Below are positions 1-7,892 of a stretch of DNA of 64,000 bases, in pieces. The stretch comes from JACXVD01 sp020446665 (GTDB lineage: Bacteria; Pseudomonadota; Alphaproteobacteria; Sphingomonadales; Sphingomonadaceae). Each line of letters begins with the position of its first letter. Within the stretch, counting starts at the first letter, position 1. The notes under the pieces were generated by a model. The model had not been told where the DNA came from. It worked only from the letters and a program-made list of their open reading frames with translations, and searched no databases. The stretch lies in assembly GCA_041396905.1 (NCBI GenBank), contig JAWKXQ010000002.1, forward strand, positions 186,001-250,000, in the 5' to 3' direction. Both the position numbers and the translations under genes were made by a program.

Positions 1-556
1 CATCCGCGGCTGTCAGTGATTGATCGCCAACCGAAATTGCCCCCGCACCATTGGCAATCGCGCCTTCACCAACGGCGGTGCTGCGCTCACCCGTGGCTTG
101 CGTCAAATGACCAATCGCGGTGGCCCGCACACCAGTAGCAGCAGATTGCCAGCCAAAAGCGGATGTGCCTGGCTGTGACGCGATGGATTCGGAACCGACC
201 GCGGTTGAATTCAAGCCGGAAGCTGATGCCGCCTGGCCAATGGCCACGCCATCATCGCCATCTGCGTGTGCCTGAGGGCCGATGGCGACGGAGGTATTGC
301 CCAACGCATCGGAGTTTGCGCCGATAGAAACGCTTTGAGTACCCAATGCGGTTGCACTGGCACCAATAGCCGTACCGCCTGCCCCGGCGTAGGCATAGAC
401 ACCATTGGCCGTTCCGCTGCCACCGGCGAAGCTGCCCCGGCCAGTCGCCGTTGCATTATTGCCCTGCGTCAGCGAGTTGACACCCACGGCAACAGACGAG
501 CCGCCCATCGTCGTGGCATTTGTGCCAACCGCTGTTGAAGCAGAGCCTGCCGCATT
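1..556 (-). pseudogene. YadA-like trimeric autotransporter, passenger-head fragment (distal to the IS; runs off the left edge)
   Basis: The minus strand is open from position 556 to 1 and encodes tandem head repeats of about 14 residues with the pattern xSTAVGxxAxAxG (STAVGTNATTMG, VSIGANSDALG and STAVGEGAIANG are visible), typical of YadA/Hep_Hag trimeric autotransporter adhesins. It has no start of its own: the signal peptide lies at about 4203, across the mobile element. Joining the two sides with one copy of the 8-bp target duplication removed gives an uninterrupted repeat (NEANAAGSASTAVG), so the fragments were one gene. The stalk and membrane anchor lie outside the window. Surface adhesion is the family role. 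This copy cannot be expressed from its own start. Confidence 0.85.
549..556. repeat. Target-site duplication, left copy
   Basis: GCCGCATT abuts the left terminal inverted repeat and is identical to 3921-3928. It lies inside a YadA head-repeat codon run. Confidence 0.9.
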
Positions 557-582
557 CGGCATTAGGTAGCAAGCGCACCAAA
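557..582. repeat. Left terminal inverted repeat of the IS1595-family element
   Basis: It begins CGGCATTAGGTAGC and differs from the reverse complement of the right end at one base (G/T at position 9). It is the likely transposase-binding end. Confidence 0.88.
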
Positions 583-628
583 TACCCGACTTACGCCATC
601 GCTTCAATAGCGGTATGTATCACAGGCG

Positions 629-1054
629 ATGACAAGCCTAGTTCTCTCCGGTCTTCTGTCCAAGCGCGCCGAGTTGCTGCGTGACATTACCATATCCAAA
701 GACCGCACCGCCATGCTTGAGGCAGACCTTGCCAGCATAGAGGGCGCTATCAGGGTGTTTGATCCCGATACGGCTTTGCCAGACAAGGGGAGGCGCGCTC
801 CTGCGATCAACGCAGCACCAGAAGGACAGATGGGGCGCTACGTTATGGCCTGCTTGCGCCAGAACGGCCCACAGGACACGAAGCAGGTCACTCGCTACGT
901 CATGGAGCAAAGGCAGCTAGATCCGTCCGACAAGCGCCTGTGGCGGACTATGTGCGACAGAACAGGCGCTGCGCTCTACAGGCTGCGTAAGAGCGGCTTG
1001 GTTGTCTCTCGCAAGGATGGACGGGGCGGGTTGCTGGTTTGGGGGTTGAAATAG
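629..1054 (+). CDS. IS passenger protein, coiled-coil plus winged-helix-like C terminus (hypothetical)
   Basis: This 141-residue protein has a charged N-terminal helix (about residues 1-48), suggesting a short coiled coil. A C-terminal part (about 65-141) has the helix pattern of a small winged-helix fold ending in a beta-wing (VVSRKDGRGGLLVWGLK). I do not recognise a named family. It starts 47 bp inside the left inverted repeat and is followed by a perfect 10-bp hairpin (1058-1089), so it is a self-contained cargo unit. A DNA-binding or regulatory role is inference only. Confidence 0.6.
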   Translation: MTSLVLSGLLSKRAELLRDITISKDRTAMLEADLASIEGAIRVFDPDTALPDKGRRAPAINAAPEGQMGRYVMACLRQNGPQDTKQVTRYVMEQRQLDPSDKRLWRTMCDRTGAALYRLRKSGLVVSRKDGRGGLLVWGLK

Positions 1055-1057
1055 TCT

Positions 1058-1089
1058 GGAGCCTCAGCGAGATTCTCTACTGAGGCTCC
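1058..1089 (+). terminator. Stem-loop after the first passenger gene
   Basis: GGAGCCTCAG (1058-1067) pairs perfectly with CTGAGGCTCC (1080-1089) around a 12-nt loop, four bases after the stop of the 629-1054 gene. There is no strong T-tract, so it may be a weak terminator or an mRNA-stabilising hairpin. Confidence 0.5.
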
Positions 1090-1106
1090 ATATCTAGAGA
1101 AAAGTC

Positions 1107-1406
1107 ATGTCAAATGCCAAGCTAAGCCCGGTAATTGCTGATCCAGCGAAAATGGCGGTTGACCGGATTTTGCGCCGTGAATTTGAAATGGCGGTTTCCT
1201 CGCGCGGTTCGTGCGAAGCTTTCCGACAGAGATTGCATAGTGAGATGCTGAATGTGCTCAGTGACGGACTTTATAACGTTGTCGAACCTGTCGCTTCGGT
1301 TGCACCGGGGACAGGTCACCTTGTCGCGAGGTTGAGGATTGGGGACGGTTTCTACCGCGCACTTGCAGCCGCCACAGAGGACGGTGAGGTTTTTATAACT
1401 CATTGA
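1107..1406 (+). CDS. IS passenger protein, 99 aa, hypothetical
   Basis: The start ATG at 1107 follows a purine-rich stretch (AGAGAAAAG). The 99-residue product has no recognised domain, transmembrane segment or metal motif. It is mixed alpha/beta by composition, with a basic helix (AVDRILRREFEMAVSSRG) near residue 18. It sits in the cargo region between the left end and the convergent transposase. It could be an accessory factor or unrelated cargo; I cannot say which. Confidence 0.5.
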   Translation: MSNAKLSPVIADPAKMAVDRILRREFEMAVSSRGSCEAFRQRLHSEMLNVLSDGLYNVVEPVASVAPGTGHLVARLRIGDGFYRALAAATEDGEVFITH

Positions 1407-1430
1407 TTCTACGCCTTTTACTTGGCGCTT

Positions 1431-1553
1431 TGGCGGGTTGACTATGCCACGGGACCGGCGTAAAACCTGCACCTGCTAGCAAAGACCAACCCGCCTCCAC
1501 GCTGGTTGTTTTCACAAAGTAAGCCCTCAGATGCGACGAACATCTGAGGGCTT
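1431..1553. terminator. Structured region between convergent IS genes, including a strong stem-loop at 1521-1553
   Basis: AAGCCCTCAGATG (1521-1533) pairs perfectly with CATCTGAGGGCTT (1541-1553) around a 7-nt loop, followed by AACTTTTAAG. It can terminate the plus-strand passenger genes and, with a weaker tail, the transposase from the other side. Just upstream, GGCGGGTTG (1431-1439) and CAACCCGCC (1488-1496) form a longer-range stem. Nothing else is visible between 1407 and 1619. Confidence 0.65.
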
Positions 1554-1619
1554 AACTTTTAAGCGATTCGGGGCATTGAGTCGATTCACTGTGTTCCCCA
1601 AATGTCCACAGGCTTTTGC

Positions 1620-2579
1620 TTACGAAGCCCGCTGCCAATACCCCGCCCAAGACCGGCTAACCGGCGCTTCCATCGCCGCCCCTGTCAGCGTCATGGCCTG
1701 CGACCCGTTATCGACCCGGCGCATATCTTCGCGCCAAGCTGCCTCACCAGCATAGGCAGAGAGATACGGGCCAGCGATATGGTGGTGCGTCCCTACTTCC
1801 ATCCGGCGAAGGCGTGAGAAGTAGCTTTCGGCCTGATTGGTGCAGGCATAGCCATCCGAATAGGCCAGCGTGTGATTGATACGACGCGTTTCAAACTTGG
1901 CATGCAGGGCATCCCAATGCGAAGCCTCGTCTGCATGGACCGTGCTCATATGATGGATGCGCGATGCGACCACTTCGCCGCCCTGCGCTTCGCTCTTGGC
2001 GACAACAGTTAGGGTATCACCGCCACGCTCGCGGCCAACAACAACGACCTGGCGCTTGCCGGTCTGGTGCTTGGCAAGGCGACGGTCGCGGCGGTTTTCC
2101 TTATTGTTGGCAGGGCGAATGTGGCCGCCAAAATATGCGCCATCCACTTCAACTTCGCCTTCAAGGGTCTGTGTTGCGAACTCGCGCTGCATCGCTTCGC
2201 GCAGCTTGTGAAACAGCACGAAAGCGGTCTTGTATTGAATGTCCAGATCGCGGGAAGCCTGCAAGGCACTCATGCCCTTTGCGCCGTTCACAAACAGCAC
2301 GATAGCCGCCAGCAGGTCCGTGAAGGACAGCTTGCGCGAGGCAAAGATTGTGCCGCTGGTGACGCTATACTGGTGATAGCAGGCCACACACTTGAACTTG
2401 CGGCGGGTGGAAATGTGATAAGCATCATCGCAGCCGCAGCGCGGGCAGATCGGTTCGCCATCGGTATCCGGCCAGCGCATTTCGCAGAACAAGCCATAAG
2501 CCGCATCCTCGCCCATGCGAAAAACCTTCGCCAGTGAGAGAGTGCGAGCCTTTGCCGAGAGAAGAAAATGTTGTGCCAT
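1620..2579 (-). CDS. IS1595/ISXO2-family DDE transposase
   Basis: The 319-residue protein starts at MAQHFLLSAK (2579); upstream in-frame codons run into the promoter. Around residues 48-70 is the N-terminal zinc ribbon of ISXO2 transposases, CPRCGCDD...CVACYHQYS, followed by VTSGTIFASRKL. The catalytic region shows the acidic residues EVDGAYFGGH, VHADEASHW and a third block AESYFSRLRRMEVG, and ends in the conserved YLSAYAGEAAWRED stretch. Length and order fit an intact enzyme. The open frame ends in a short tail after the catalytic domain. It catalyses cut-and-paste or copy transposition of the flanking inverted repeats. Confidence 0.92.
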   Translation of the reverse strand: MAQHFLLSAKARTLSLAKVFRMGEDAAYGLFCEMRWPDTDGEPICPRCGCDDAYHISTRRKFKCVACYHQYSVTSGTIFASRKLSFTDLLAAIVLFVNGAKGMSALQASRDLDIQYKTAFVLFHKLREAMQREFATQTLEGEVEVDGAYFGGHIRPANNKENRRDRRLAKHQTGKRQVVVVGRERGGDTLTVVAKSEAQGGEVVASRIHHMSTVHADEASHWDALHAKFETRRINHTLAYSDGYACTNQAESYFSRLRRMEVGTHHHIAGPYLSAYAGEAAWREDMRRVDNGSQAMTLTGAAMEAPVSRSWAGYWQRAS

Positions 2580-2685
2580 GTAACTGTTTCCGTTGCCTAT
2601 GCATCGTATATAGTTACATATAGGCACTCTTGTCAATGGCAAATGTATCGCGTATGATGATAAAAAGCATCAATGGAGCGATGAA
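2580..2685. promoter_or_regulatory. Divergent control region between transposase and DUF6471 gene
   Basis: This is an AT-rich 106-bp gap in an otherwise GC-rich context. It holds an inverted pair TGTAACT (2579-2585) and AGTTACA (2609-2615), a TATATAGTTACATATA near-palindrome, and TATGATGATAAAAAG upstream of the plus-strand start. It is a plausible shared promoter and operator, perhaps bound by the small DUF6471 protein. The regulator is inference. Confidence 0.45.
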
Positions 2686-2910
2686 ATGGACGTTTCGGAA
2701 AAGGAATGGGAAAGCCGCGTTAAGGGCATGCTCAAGGCGGAATTGAAGCGCAGGGACGTGACCTATGCGCAGCTAGTCGGAAAGCTGGCAGACATCGGGG
2801 TGATGGACTCCGAGCCGAATATCAGGAACAAGATCAGCCGGGGTAAATTCACAGCGGTGTTTCTGGTTCAATGTCTGACAGCAATAGGGGTGAACGAAAT
2901 CAGGCTCTAG
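2686..2910 (+). CDS. DUF6471-type small helix-turn-helix-like protein
   Basis: The 74-residue product matches from memory the DUF6471 pattern, W...V...LKAELKRRDVTYAQLVGKL followed by NIRNKISRGKFTAVFL and a C-terminal QCLTAIG. The helix arrangement resembles a Cro/XRE-like domain. It reads divergently from the transposase and overlaps the start of the following membrane-protein gene by 40 bp, suggesting coupled translation. Such proteins often sit beside IS1595-type transposases. A role in controlling transposase expression is plausible but not shown. Confidence 0.65.
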   Translation: MDVSEKEWESRVKGMLKAELKRRDVTYAQLVGKLADIGVMDSEPNIRNKISRGKFTAVFLVQCLTAIGVNEIRL

Positions 2911-3884
2911 GCAGTGGGCTTGCAGTTCTCGCCGCTATAGCGCTTGTTTCTGTAATCGTTGGAGTGCTTGCGTATTCACAAGGGATAGAAAGCGAGCGCC
3001 GCAATGAGTATCCCCCCGCCTATGCCGAGACAGCTAAGGCCGATGCGCTCCGCTCCTGCGCCGGGGGTGAAGTGTCTGCTGTTTTCGAATGCGTCTATGA
3101 AAAAGTAGAGGCCAGCCAAAGCCAAGCCCGCGCCGAGCAAGATTTGGACGCCCAACAAGGGATGAAATTTTGGGCTGCGATTATGGCCATCCTCACTCTT
3201 GGCACGATGATCCTGACTGGCATTGCCCTTTGGTTTATCAAAGGCACCCTTGAAGCGACCGTCATCATGGCGGGAGAAACCCAAGAGCTGACCGCAGAAA
3301 CCGTCAAGGCCACCAAGGCAATGATCCGGCAAAATGAAATTACCGAAGCTGCGCAGCGGCCATTTATAATTGTCCAGCCCTCTATTAGTCCTGACAGAAA
3401 CGCTGATTTTGCCAAACCTGTGTCTTTTCAATACGTCAATCATGGTAAGTTGCCAGCGCGCCTGATCCGTCACCATTTCGAGATGGTGTCCAAGACCAAA
3501 CGCAAGCCGGCCAAGATAAATTTCAACGTCAAGCGGAAAGGGCAGAACTTCCCCGACGGCTACATCGTTCCATTTGGTGAAACTTCCAGAGAATTCACTT
3601 TTGCGCCAGAAGTCACCACAGTAGGAGGCCCTGCGTTCAGTCTGAATTTTACAAAGCCGGGGCCTGATGGCATGGGCGAACACTTTATTTGGCGCGATTC
3701 CTATTTTGTCGGCTATGTCCTCTATGGCGACCTTGGCGGCGCTTACTGGTGCCGCAGATTTTGCTGGACCTGCATGAACGGTTCGATCGAGCTGATCGAA
3801 ACCAGCGACGCCTTGAACACGGAGTTCCGCTGCAACCGCGATGGCACTCCATACGGTGACAGCCGCCACCATCAAGGCGGATAA
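2871..3884 (+). CDS. IS passenger membrane protein with two transmembrane helices
   Basis: This 337-residue protein has a first transmembrane helix at about residues 15-36 (AVLAAIALVSVIVGVLAYS) and a second at about 100-122 (AAIMAILTLGTMILTGIALW). A soluble beta-rich C-terminal domain of about 200 residues follows. It lacks a cleavable signal and overlaps the upstream small gene. It stops 10 bp inside the right inverted repeat. I recognise it only as the kind of hypothetical membrane protein seen as cargo of IS1595-like elements. No enzymatic motif is visible. Confidence 0.6.
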   Translation: MSDSNRGERNQALGSGLAVLAAIALVSVIVGVLAYSQGIESERRNEYPPAYAETAKADALRSCAGGEVSAVFECVYEKVEASQSQARAEQDLDAQQGMKFWAAIMAILTLGTMILTGIALWFIKGTLEATVIMAGETQELTAETVKATKAMIRQNEITEAAQRPFIIVQPSISPDRNADFAKPVSFQYVNHGKLPARLIRHHFEMVSKTKRKPAKINFNVKRKGQNFPDGYIVPFGETSREFTFAPEVTTVGGPAFSLNFTKPGPDGMGEHFIWRDSYFVGYVLYGDLGGAYWCRRFCWTCMNGSIELIETSDALNTEFRCNRDGTPYGDSRHHQGG

Positions 3885-3894
3885 CCATCTGCGC

Positions 3895-3920
3895 TTTGGT
3901 GCGCTTGCTACATAATGCCG
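3895..3920. repeat. Right terminal inverted repeat of the IS1595-family element
   Basis: It reads TTTGGTGCGCTTGCTACA and ends TAATGCCG, complementary to 557-582. The last passenger gene stops 10 bp inside it. Confidence 0.88.
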
Positions 3921-3928
3921 GCCGCATT
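3921..3928. repeat. Target-site duplication, right copy
   Basis: GCCGCATT follows the right terminal inverted repeat directly and matches 549-556 exactly. Confidence 0.9.
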
Positions 3929-4203
3929 GGCCTCATTGCCCACTGCCGTGGAATTGGCTGCAGCATTGGCATCCTGGCCTACAGCAGTTGATTTTGTCCG
4001 CTTGTTGTGGAATCGCTGCCACAGGCAAGCGAGTCGTCGCCTGAAGCCGAGCCTGCAACGAGCAAAATGGCGCCGCCAGACAACACCACACATTCTTCTC
4101 CGTCAGCTGCAGCAGCCGGAGTCGCTGTAAGCCCTGCCCCCGCGATGGCGATGACCGATGCGGTCAGCCCGAACGCGACCGTCTTGGTAATATTCTTGCG
4201 CAT
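3921..4203 (-). pseudogene. YadA-like autotransporter, 5' fragment with signal peptide, frameshifted and cut by the IS
   Basis: The start at 4203 has a good ribosome site (AGAGGTG six bases upstream) and encodes a Sec signal peptide (MRKNITKTVAFGLTASVIAI..., cleavage near TPAAAA) and a short mature region with the CGSDSTTSG stretch. The frame then stops at TAG (3979). The next frame continues as STAVGQDANAAANSTAVG, the expected head repeat, up to the element boundary. The frames meet at a run of four A near 4003, and one extra A there would restore the frame (GQKSTAVG). So this gene has two lesions: a 1-bp frameshift, or a sequencing error, and the insertion at 3920/3921. Confidence 0.8.
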
Positions 4204-4571
4204 TTTTCACACCTCTTGCTGTGGCCGACGTTGCTCGTCGTGCCTGCGGGACAGGTTCTGCCTGCCCCTTCCGAAGTGCGACCCACAAATATGGTTGCGC
4301 GACCTGATTTTTCCCGAGAATTTCAGGGTCTGTGCCCTGCTAAATCTACAGCATTATAGGGCGTCGTTGCGCCTTTGCGTTATCCCCGGCAGCCCGTTGT
4401 TCAATCCTTCGTATGCTTGCCTTTCAGCACACGCTCTGCTTTTGCTTTATGAGTGTATTAGCCAAGGCTTATTTTTCGACTCATAAGGCATGATGCAACG
4501 GTAAATGCCCGTTAAGCATAGGCGTTCTATGAGGGAAACCAAGCCAATTCTTGGTAGGAAGAGAACAGTAC
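4204..4571. other. Intergenic region between adhesin start and astD
   Basis: These 368 bp separate two divergent genes. I see no open frame with family features. AT-rich patches (around 4280-4360 and 4440-4500) are plausible promoter DNA for both, but no convincing -35/-10 pair can be assigned. The AGAGGTG ribosome site of the adhesin (4210-4216) and AGGAAGAG of astD (4556-4563) bound it. Confidence 0.5.
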
Positions 4572-5984
4572 GTGTCCCAGGATGAGATTGTTTCCTACGA
4601 ACCGGCAACGGGCAAAGAATTATGGCGTGGCAAGGCTGGCGATGTCGATGCAACTGTTGACCGCGCGCGGCGTGCATGGCCCGCATGGGCAGCACAGCCA
4701 CTGGCGACCCGGATCGAGCTGTGCCGTCGCTTCGCCAACGAAGTACGCAAGGAAAGCGACAAGCTTGCCGAACTGATCTCCCGCGAAACCGGCAAGCCAC
4801 TGTGGGAATCGCGCACCGAAGTGGAATCGGTGATCGCCAAGGTCGATATTTCGGTCAGCGCCTATGCTGATCGGACCGGTCAGAAGAAGCTCGACAGCGC
4901 GTTGCAGGGCACAGCGGCCGTGCGGCACAAGCCGCATGGGGTGATGGTTGTCCTCGGCCCCTAGAATTTCCCCGCGCACCTTCCCAACGGACATATCGTG
5001 CCAGCGCTGATCGCGGGCAATGTCGTGATCTTCAAGCCGAGCGAGAAGACCCCGGCGGTCGGCGAATTGCTGATGAAATGCTTCAACAAGGCAGGTATTT
5101 CTGCGGCTGTTGCGCAATTCATGCCCGGCGGCCCCGAAGAAGGGAAGGCGCTGGTAGCCCATCCCGGCATTGATGGTGTGCTGTTTACCGGCTCCGCCCA
5201 GGCAGGCATCGCTATCAACAAGCGGCTGGCTACCAATCCGGGCAAGATCGTGGCGCTGGAAATGGGCGGCAACAACCCGATTGTCGTAATCGACACCCCC
5301 AAGGTGAGCGATGCGGCGGTGTTGATTATCCAGTCCGCTTTTACCAGTGCCGGCCAGCGCTGCACCGCCGGGCGACGTCTGATTGTCCTCGACAGCATGT
5401 ATGACGCTGTCATTGCCGAAGTGAAAACTCTTGCAGACCGGCTGATCTATGGGGAGCCCTTTGCAGAACCCGCGCCCTTTATGGGGCCGGTGATCGACAA
5501 TGATTCGGCTGACCAGCTTACGGAAAGCTTCCTCTATTTGCTTTCCAATGGCGGCAAGGCGATCAAGCATATGGCCCGGCCCGATGACAATCTGCCGTTC
5601 ATTTCGCCCGCCATTATCGACACCACCGCGATGAAGGACCGGCCCGATGTCGAATTGTTTGGCCCGCTGCTTCAAGTCATCAGGGTCAAGGATTTTGACG
5701 AAGCAATTGCCGAAGCCAATAACACACGCTTTGGCCTGTCCGCCTCGCTGATTGGCGGCAGCCCGCAAGACTATAACCGTTTCTGGGCGAATATCCGTGC
5801 CGGGATCATCAACTGGAACCGGCCAACCAATGGCGCATCGTCGAAAGCCCCCTTTGGCGGATTGGGCCTGTCCGGCAACCATCGTCCGGCAGCCTTCTAC
5901 GCCGCTGATTATTGCGCCTATCCGGTGGCCAGCACGGAAATGGACCAGCCGCGTGCAAGCATCGGTGTGGGTTTGCGCGGCTAA
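4572..5984 (+). pseudogene. astD: N-succinylglutamate 5-semialdehyde dehydrogenase with an in-frame amber codon
   Basis: AstD oxidises succinylglutamate semialdehyde to succinylglutamate in the arginine succinyltransferase catabolic pathway. The frame carries the aldehyde dehydrogenase landmarks: the conserved HLPNGHIVPAL block, EMGGNNP with the general-base Glu, GQRCTAGRR with the catalytic Cys, and the C-terminal GLSGNHRPAAFYAADYC. GTG 4572 is preferred because AGGAAGAG lies eight bases upstream. Codon 131 is TAG (4962-4964), where the family has Tyr in GPYNFPGHLPNG; both sides stay in the same frame (VLGP*NFPAHLPNG). This is either a true nonsense mutation or a base error (TAC or TAT to TAG). 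No other ast gene is adjacent. Confidence 0.85.
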
Positions 5985-5999
5985 GCACAAATCGGCGGA

Positions 6000-6743
6000 T
6001 CAGCCTCCGCTTGTCACCAACTCAACTTCCGTCACGCCATTCTGGTGTCGGCGGGCATAGATGACATAAGCGGCGGACCCTTTTGTCCCGCTCAACACAT
6101 TGTCGCCTTCCTGTTTGACATGCTCCACGGAATAGCCGCCCGTGCTGGCGCGGGTATTGTAGAAGGCGAGCACATCATTCAACGGGACCGGCGTGAGGAA
6201 ATTCACGACCCGCAGGGAGCAATTGCCTTCATCCGTACCGGCGGCCTCTTGCGTGGAGCCGCGCGGATAGACCGGCAATGCGTCTGGAAGCTTCGCCGCC
6301 CATGCTGCTGAATACTGGACTTTTTCCGCACAATTGGCACCATCGGGAGCCACCATGGCACGTGCAGCAGCAGTGAGCGCAGCCGTCGGTTCAGCTCCAC
6401 CCTCAACTTCGGTAGCAGCAGGCGGAGCCGCCATCTTGGCCAGACCGCCGACCAGCGCCGCAGCCTCATCGCGGGCCGCTGCCATCGCCTCTGGCGTCGC
6501 ATTTTCCGGCGGCAGGACAGCTGAGCTGCCACCTGTGAGTGCTGCATTGCCTTCATTCTGGTTGGCAAGGTCCGGATCAACCATGAGCTGATCGTTCAGC
6601 GCAGCGGTCGCAGCCGGGTCTTCCTCGGCCATCGGATCGCCTTCTTCCGGTGCGCCGCCACAGGCAGAGACCAGCAATACCGGGACCAGCGCAATCGTGG
6701 CGAGAAGTGGCAAGCGGATTTCGGAAAAACGAGACTGCATCAT
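6000..6743 (-). CDS. Envelope lipoprotein, hypothetical, acidic
   Basis: The 247-residue product begins MMQSRFSEIRLPLL (two ATGs at 6743/6740, with GAGAGGGAT upstream). It has a lipoprotein signal with lipobox VSAC at about residue 28, so it should be acylated. The mature N-terminal half is low-complexity (E, P, A rich). The C-terminal about 110 residues (CAEKVQYSAAWAAKLPDALPVYPRG to the end) look folded and resemble lipoproteins seen in sphingomonads. No enzymatic motif is seen. It is convergent with astD, 15 bp away, and monocistronic. Confidence 0.65.
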   Translation of the reverse strand: MMQSRFSEIRLPLLATIALVPVLLVSACGGAPEEGDPMAEEDPAATAALNDQLMVDPDLANQNEGNAALTGGSSAVLPPENATPEAMAAARDEAAALVGGLAKMAAPPAATEVEGGAEPTAALTAAARAMVAPDGANCAEKVQYSAAWAAKLPDALPVYPRGSTQEAAGTDEGNCSLRVVNFLTPVPLNDVLAFYNTRASTGGYSVEHVKQEGDNVLSGTKGSAAYVIYARRHQNGVTEVELVTSGG

Positions 6744-6980
6744 GGCGATCCCTCTCTGATCTGGTGGCATTTGCTCCACAACTCTCCCCGCGCGGTTAAC
6801 GAGCTATGACCTGATTTGGTTAATAAACGCCCCTGTCCCAAAGCGGGAAGGATCGATGTCGCTTCGTCAACGCGCAATAGAAAGCACCGGGCGGCAAAAT
6901 GCTCAGCCCGGTGCTTTCCGCGGCTCGGTGGGTGCCGCGCCCCGGCTGTGCGCTACGCCAGCCGAAGATCATTCATGTGG

Positions 6981-7463
6981 TTAACGGCAGCGCGCGTTGC
7001 TGCGGTCGATGGAGCGGCCCAGGATCGCGCCACCCAGCGCGCCAATGATGGTGCCCGCTGTCTTGTCACCCCGGCGGGACACTTCATTCCCGATCAGGCC
7101 GCCTACAGCCGCGCCCACCAGCAAGCCGGTGGTGCCATCCTGCTTGCGGCAGTAATAGCTGCCATCGCGCCCGCGCCAGATGCGCGTGTCGCGATAGACC
7201 GGATCGCCATAATAGGTCTCGCGGTAACGATCACCGCGATAGCGATCACCACGATAATAACGGTCGCGATTACCGCGTCCACGGTCCCAGCCTTCATGCC
7301 GACCGCGATCACGGCCATGCTGCCAGGTCAGATCGCCCATGCCATGCGCTGCAACCGGCGCCCCGACATGTGCGGGTGCTGTTGCCATGGCGGGCGCGGC
7401 AAATGCCAGAACCGGAACCGCCAGCACCATGGTTGCCAATTTGCTCAGTTTGCTGCGGGTCAT
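6981..7463 (-). CDS. Glycine-zipper 2TM-type envelope protein with an Arg/Tyr-rich segment
   Basis: The 160-residue protein starts at MTRSKLSKLA (SD GAGGA eight bases upstream) with a signal peptide cleaved near APAMA. Residues about 45-100 are strongly basic and repetitive (GDRYRGDRYRE). The C-terminal part has a glycine-zipper pair, LLVGAAVGGLIGNE and AGTIIGALGGAILGR, typical of 2TM glycine-zipper (Rick_17kDa-like) outer-membrane-associated proteins. The function is unknown; an envelope structural or stress role is inference. Confidence 0.7.
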   Translation of the reverse strand: MTRSKLSKLATMVLAVPVLAFAAPAMATAPAHVGAPVAAHGMGDLTWQHGRDRGRHEGWDRGRGNRDRYYRGDRYRGDRYRETYYGDPVYRDTRIWRGRDGSYYCRKQDGTTGLLVGAAVGGLIGNEVSRRGDKTAGTIIGALGGAILGRSIDRSNARCR

Positions 7464-7613
7464 TGCCATTATCCTCATTCGATCCGGCGGAGGGACTCAC
7501 CCTCCCCTCATGCGATGGTTCATAAATAGCGGCACCAATCTGAACACTGCGCAACCATGCCGACATTGTCCCGTCAGGAAGGAAAGCAATTGTCGCATCC
7601 CAATTGGGGGCCT

Positions 7614-7879
7614 AGGGTCAGGGCCCATAAATCGCGCTATCGAGGTTTGAAGCAAAATGGCCCAGGGCGAGGAGGATTGGTGCAGGAATATGTCCATCTT
7701 TCAAGCCAATCCGACGTGGATCTGGGCCATTTTGGTCAAATCCCCTAGGGACGCCCGAATGGCTTCCATCTCGACCAAAAACACGCTTGGAAAGACATCC
7801 AGTCTTCCCGGCGCGCATTTTCGCCCGATATGTTCGCCATTCAGGCGCCTCGACAGCGTGATTTATGGGTCCTGACCCT
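7614..7879. repeat. 266-bp structured repeat element with imperfect inverted termini and two internal arms
   Basis: The 32-bp ends (7614-7645 and 7848-7879, starting AGGGTCAGG and containing CCCATAAATC) are inverted copies differing only by transitions. Inside are two further inverted pairs: CAAAATGGCCCAG (7653-7665) with CTGGGCCATTTTG (7722-7734), and CGCCCGAATGGC (7752-7763) with GCCATTCAGGCG (7836-7847). The whole can fold as a three-way junction. It has no coding capacity. It ends 13 bp before the rarD start. A second element with the same layout is at 61703-61970. It resembles a MITE or structured interspersed repeat; no target duplication was identified. Confidence 0.75.
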
Positions 7880-7892
7880 GAAGGGCAAATCG

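Larger units (their letters stand above)
557..3920. mobile_element. IS1595 (ISXO2-like) family element, 3364 bp, with four passenger genes
   Basis: The ends carry 26-bp terminal inverted repeats matching at 25 of 26 positions (557-582 and 3895-3920, beginning CGGCATTA and continuing GTAGCAAGCGCACCAAA). They are flanked by identical 8-bp direct repeats GCCGCATT (549-556 and 3921-3928), the target-duplication length typical of the IS1595 family. Inside are a DDE transposase (minus) and, outside it, two plus-strand genes on the left and two on the right. Such cargo occurs in several IS1595 subgroups. Excision with one duplication would restore the adhesin repeat frame, so insertion was simple and probably recent. 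Confidence 0.92.

Noticed and set aside
3997..4010. Phase-variation tract in the adhesin
   Set aside because: Only four A; phase-variable tracts are usually much longer. Kept as a frameshift only.
4962..4964. Pyrrolysine or programmed stop read-through at the astD amber codon
   Set aside because: No pyrrolysine machinery or downstream element is visible and AstD is not a known case. A simple mutation or base error is more likely.
4620..5990. Long open frame (about 456 codons) antisense to astD
   Set aside because: High-GC genes often give long open antisense frames. It has no family motif or ribosome site, while the plus strand carries clear AstD blocks.
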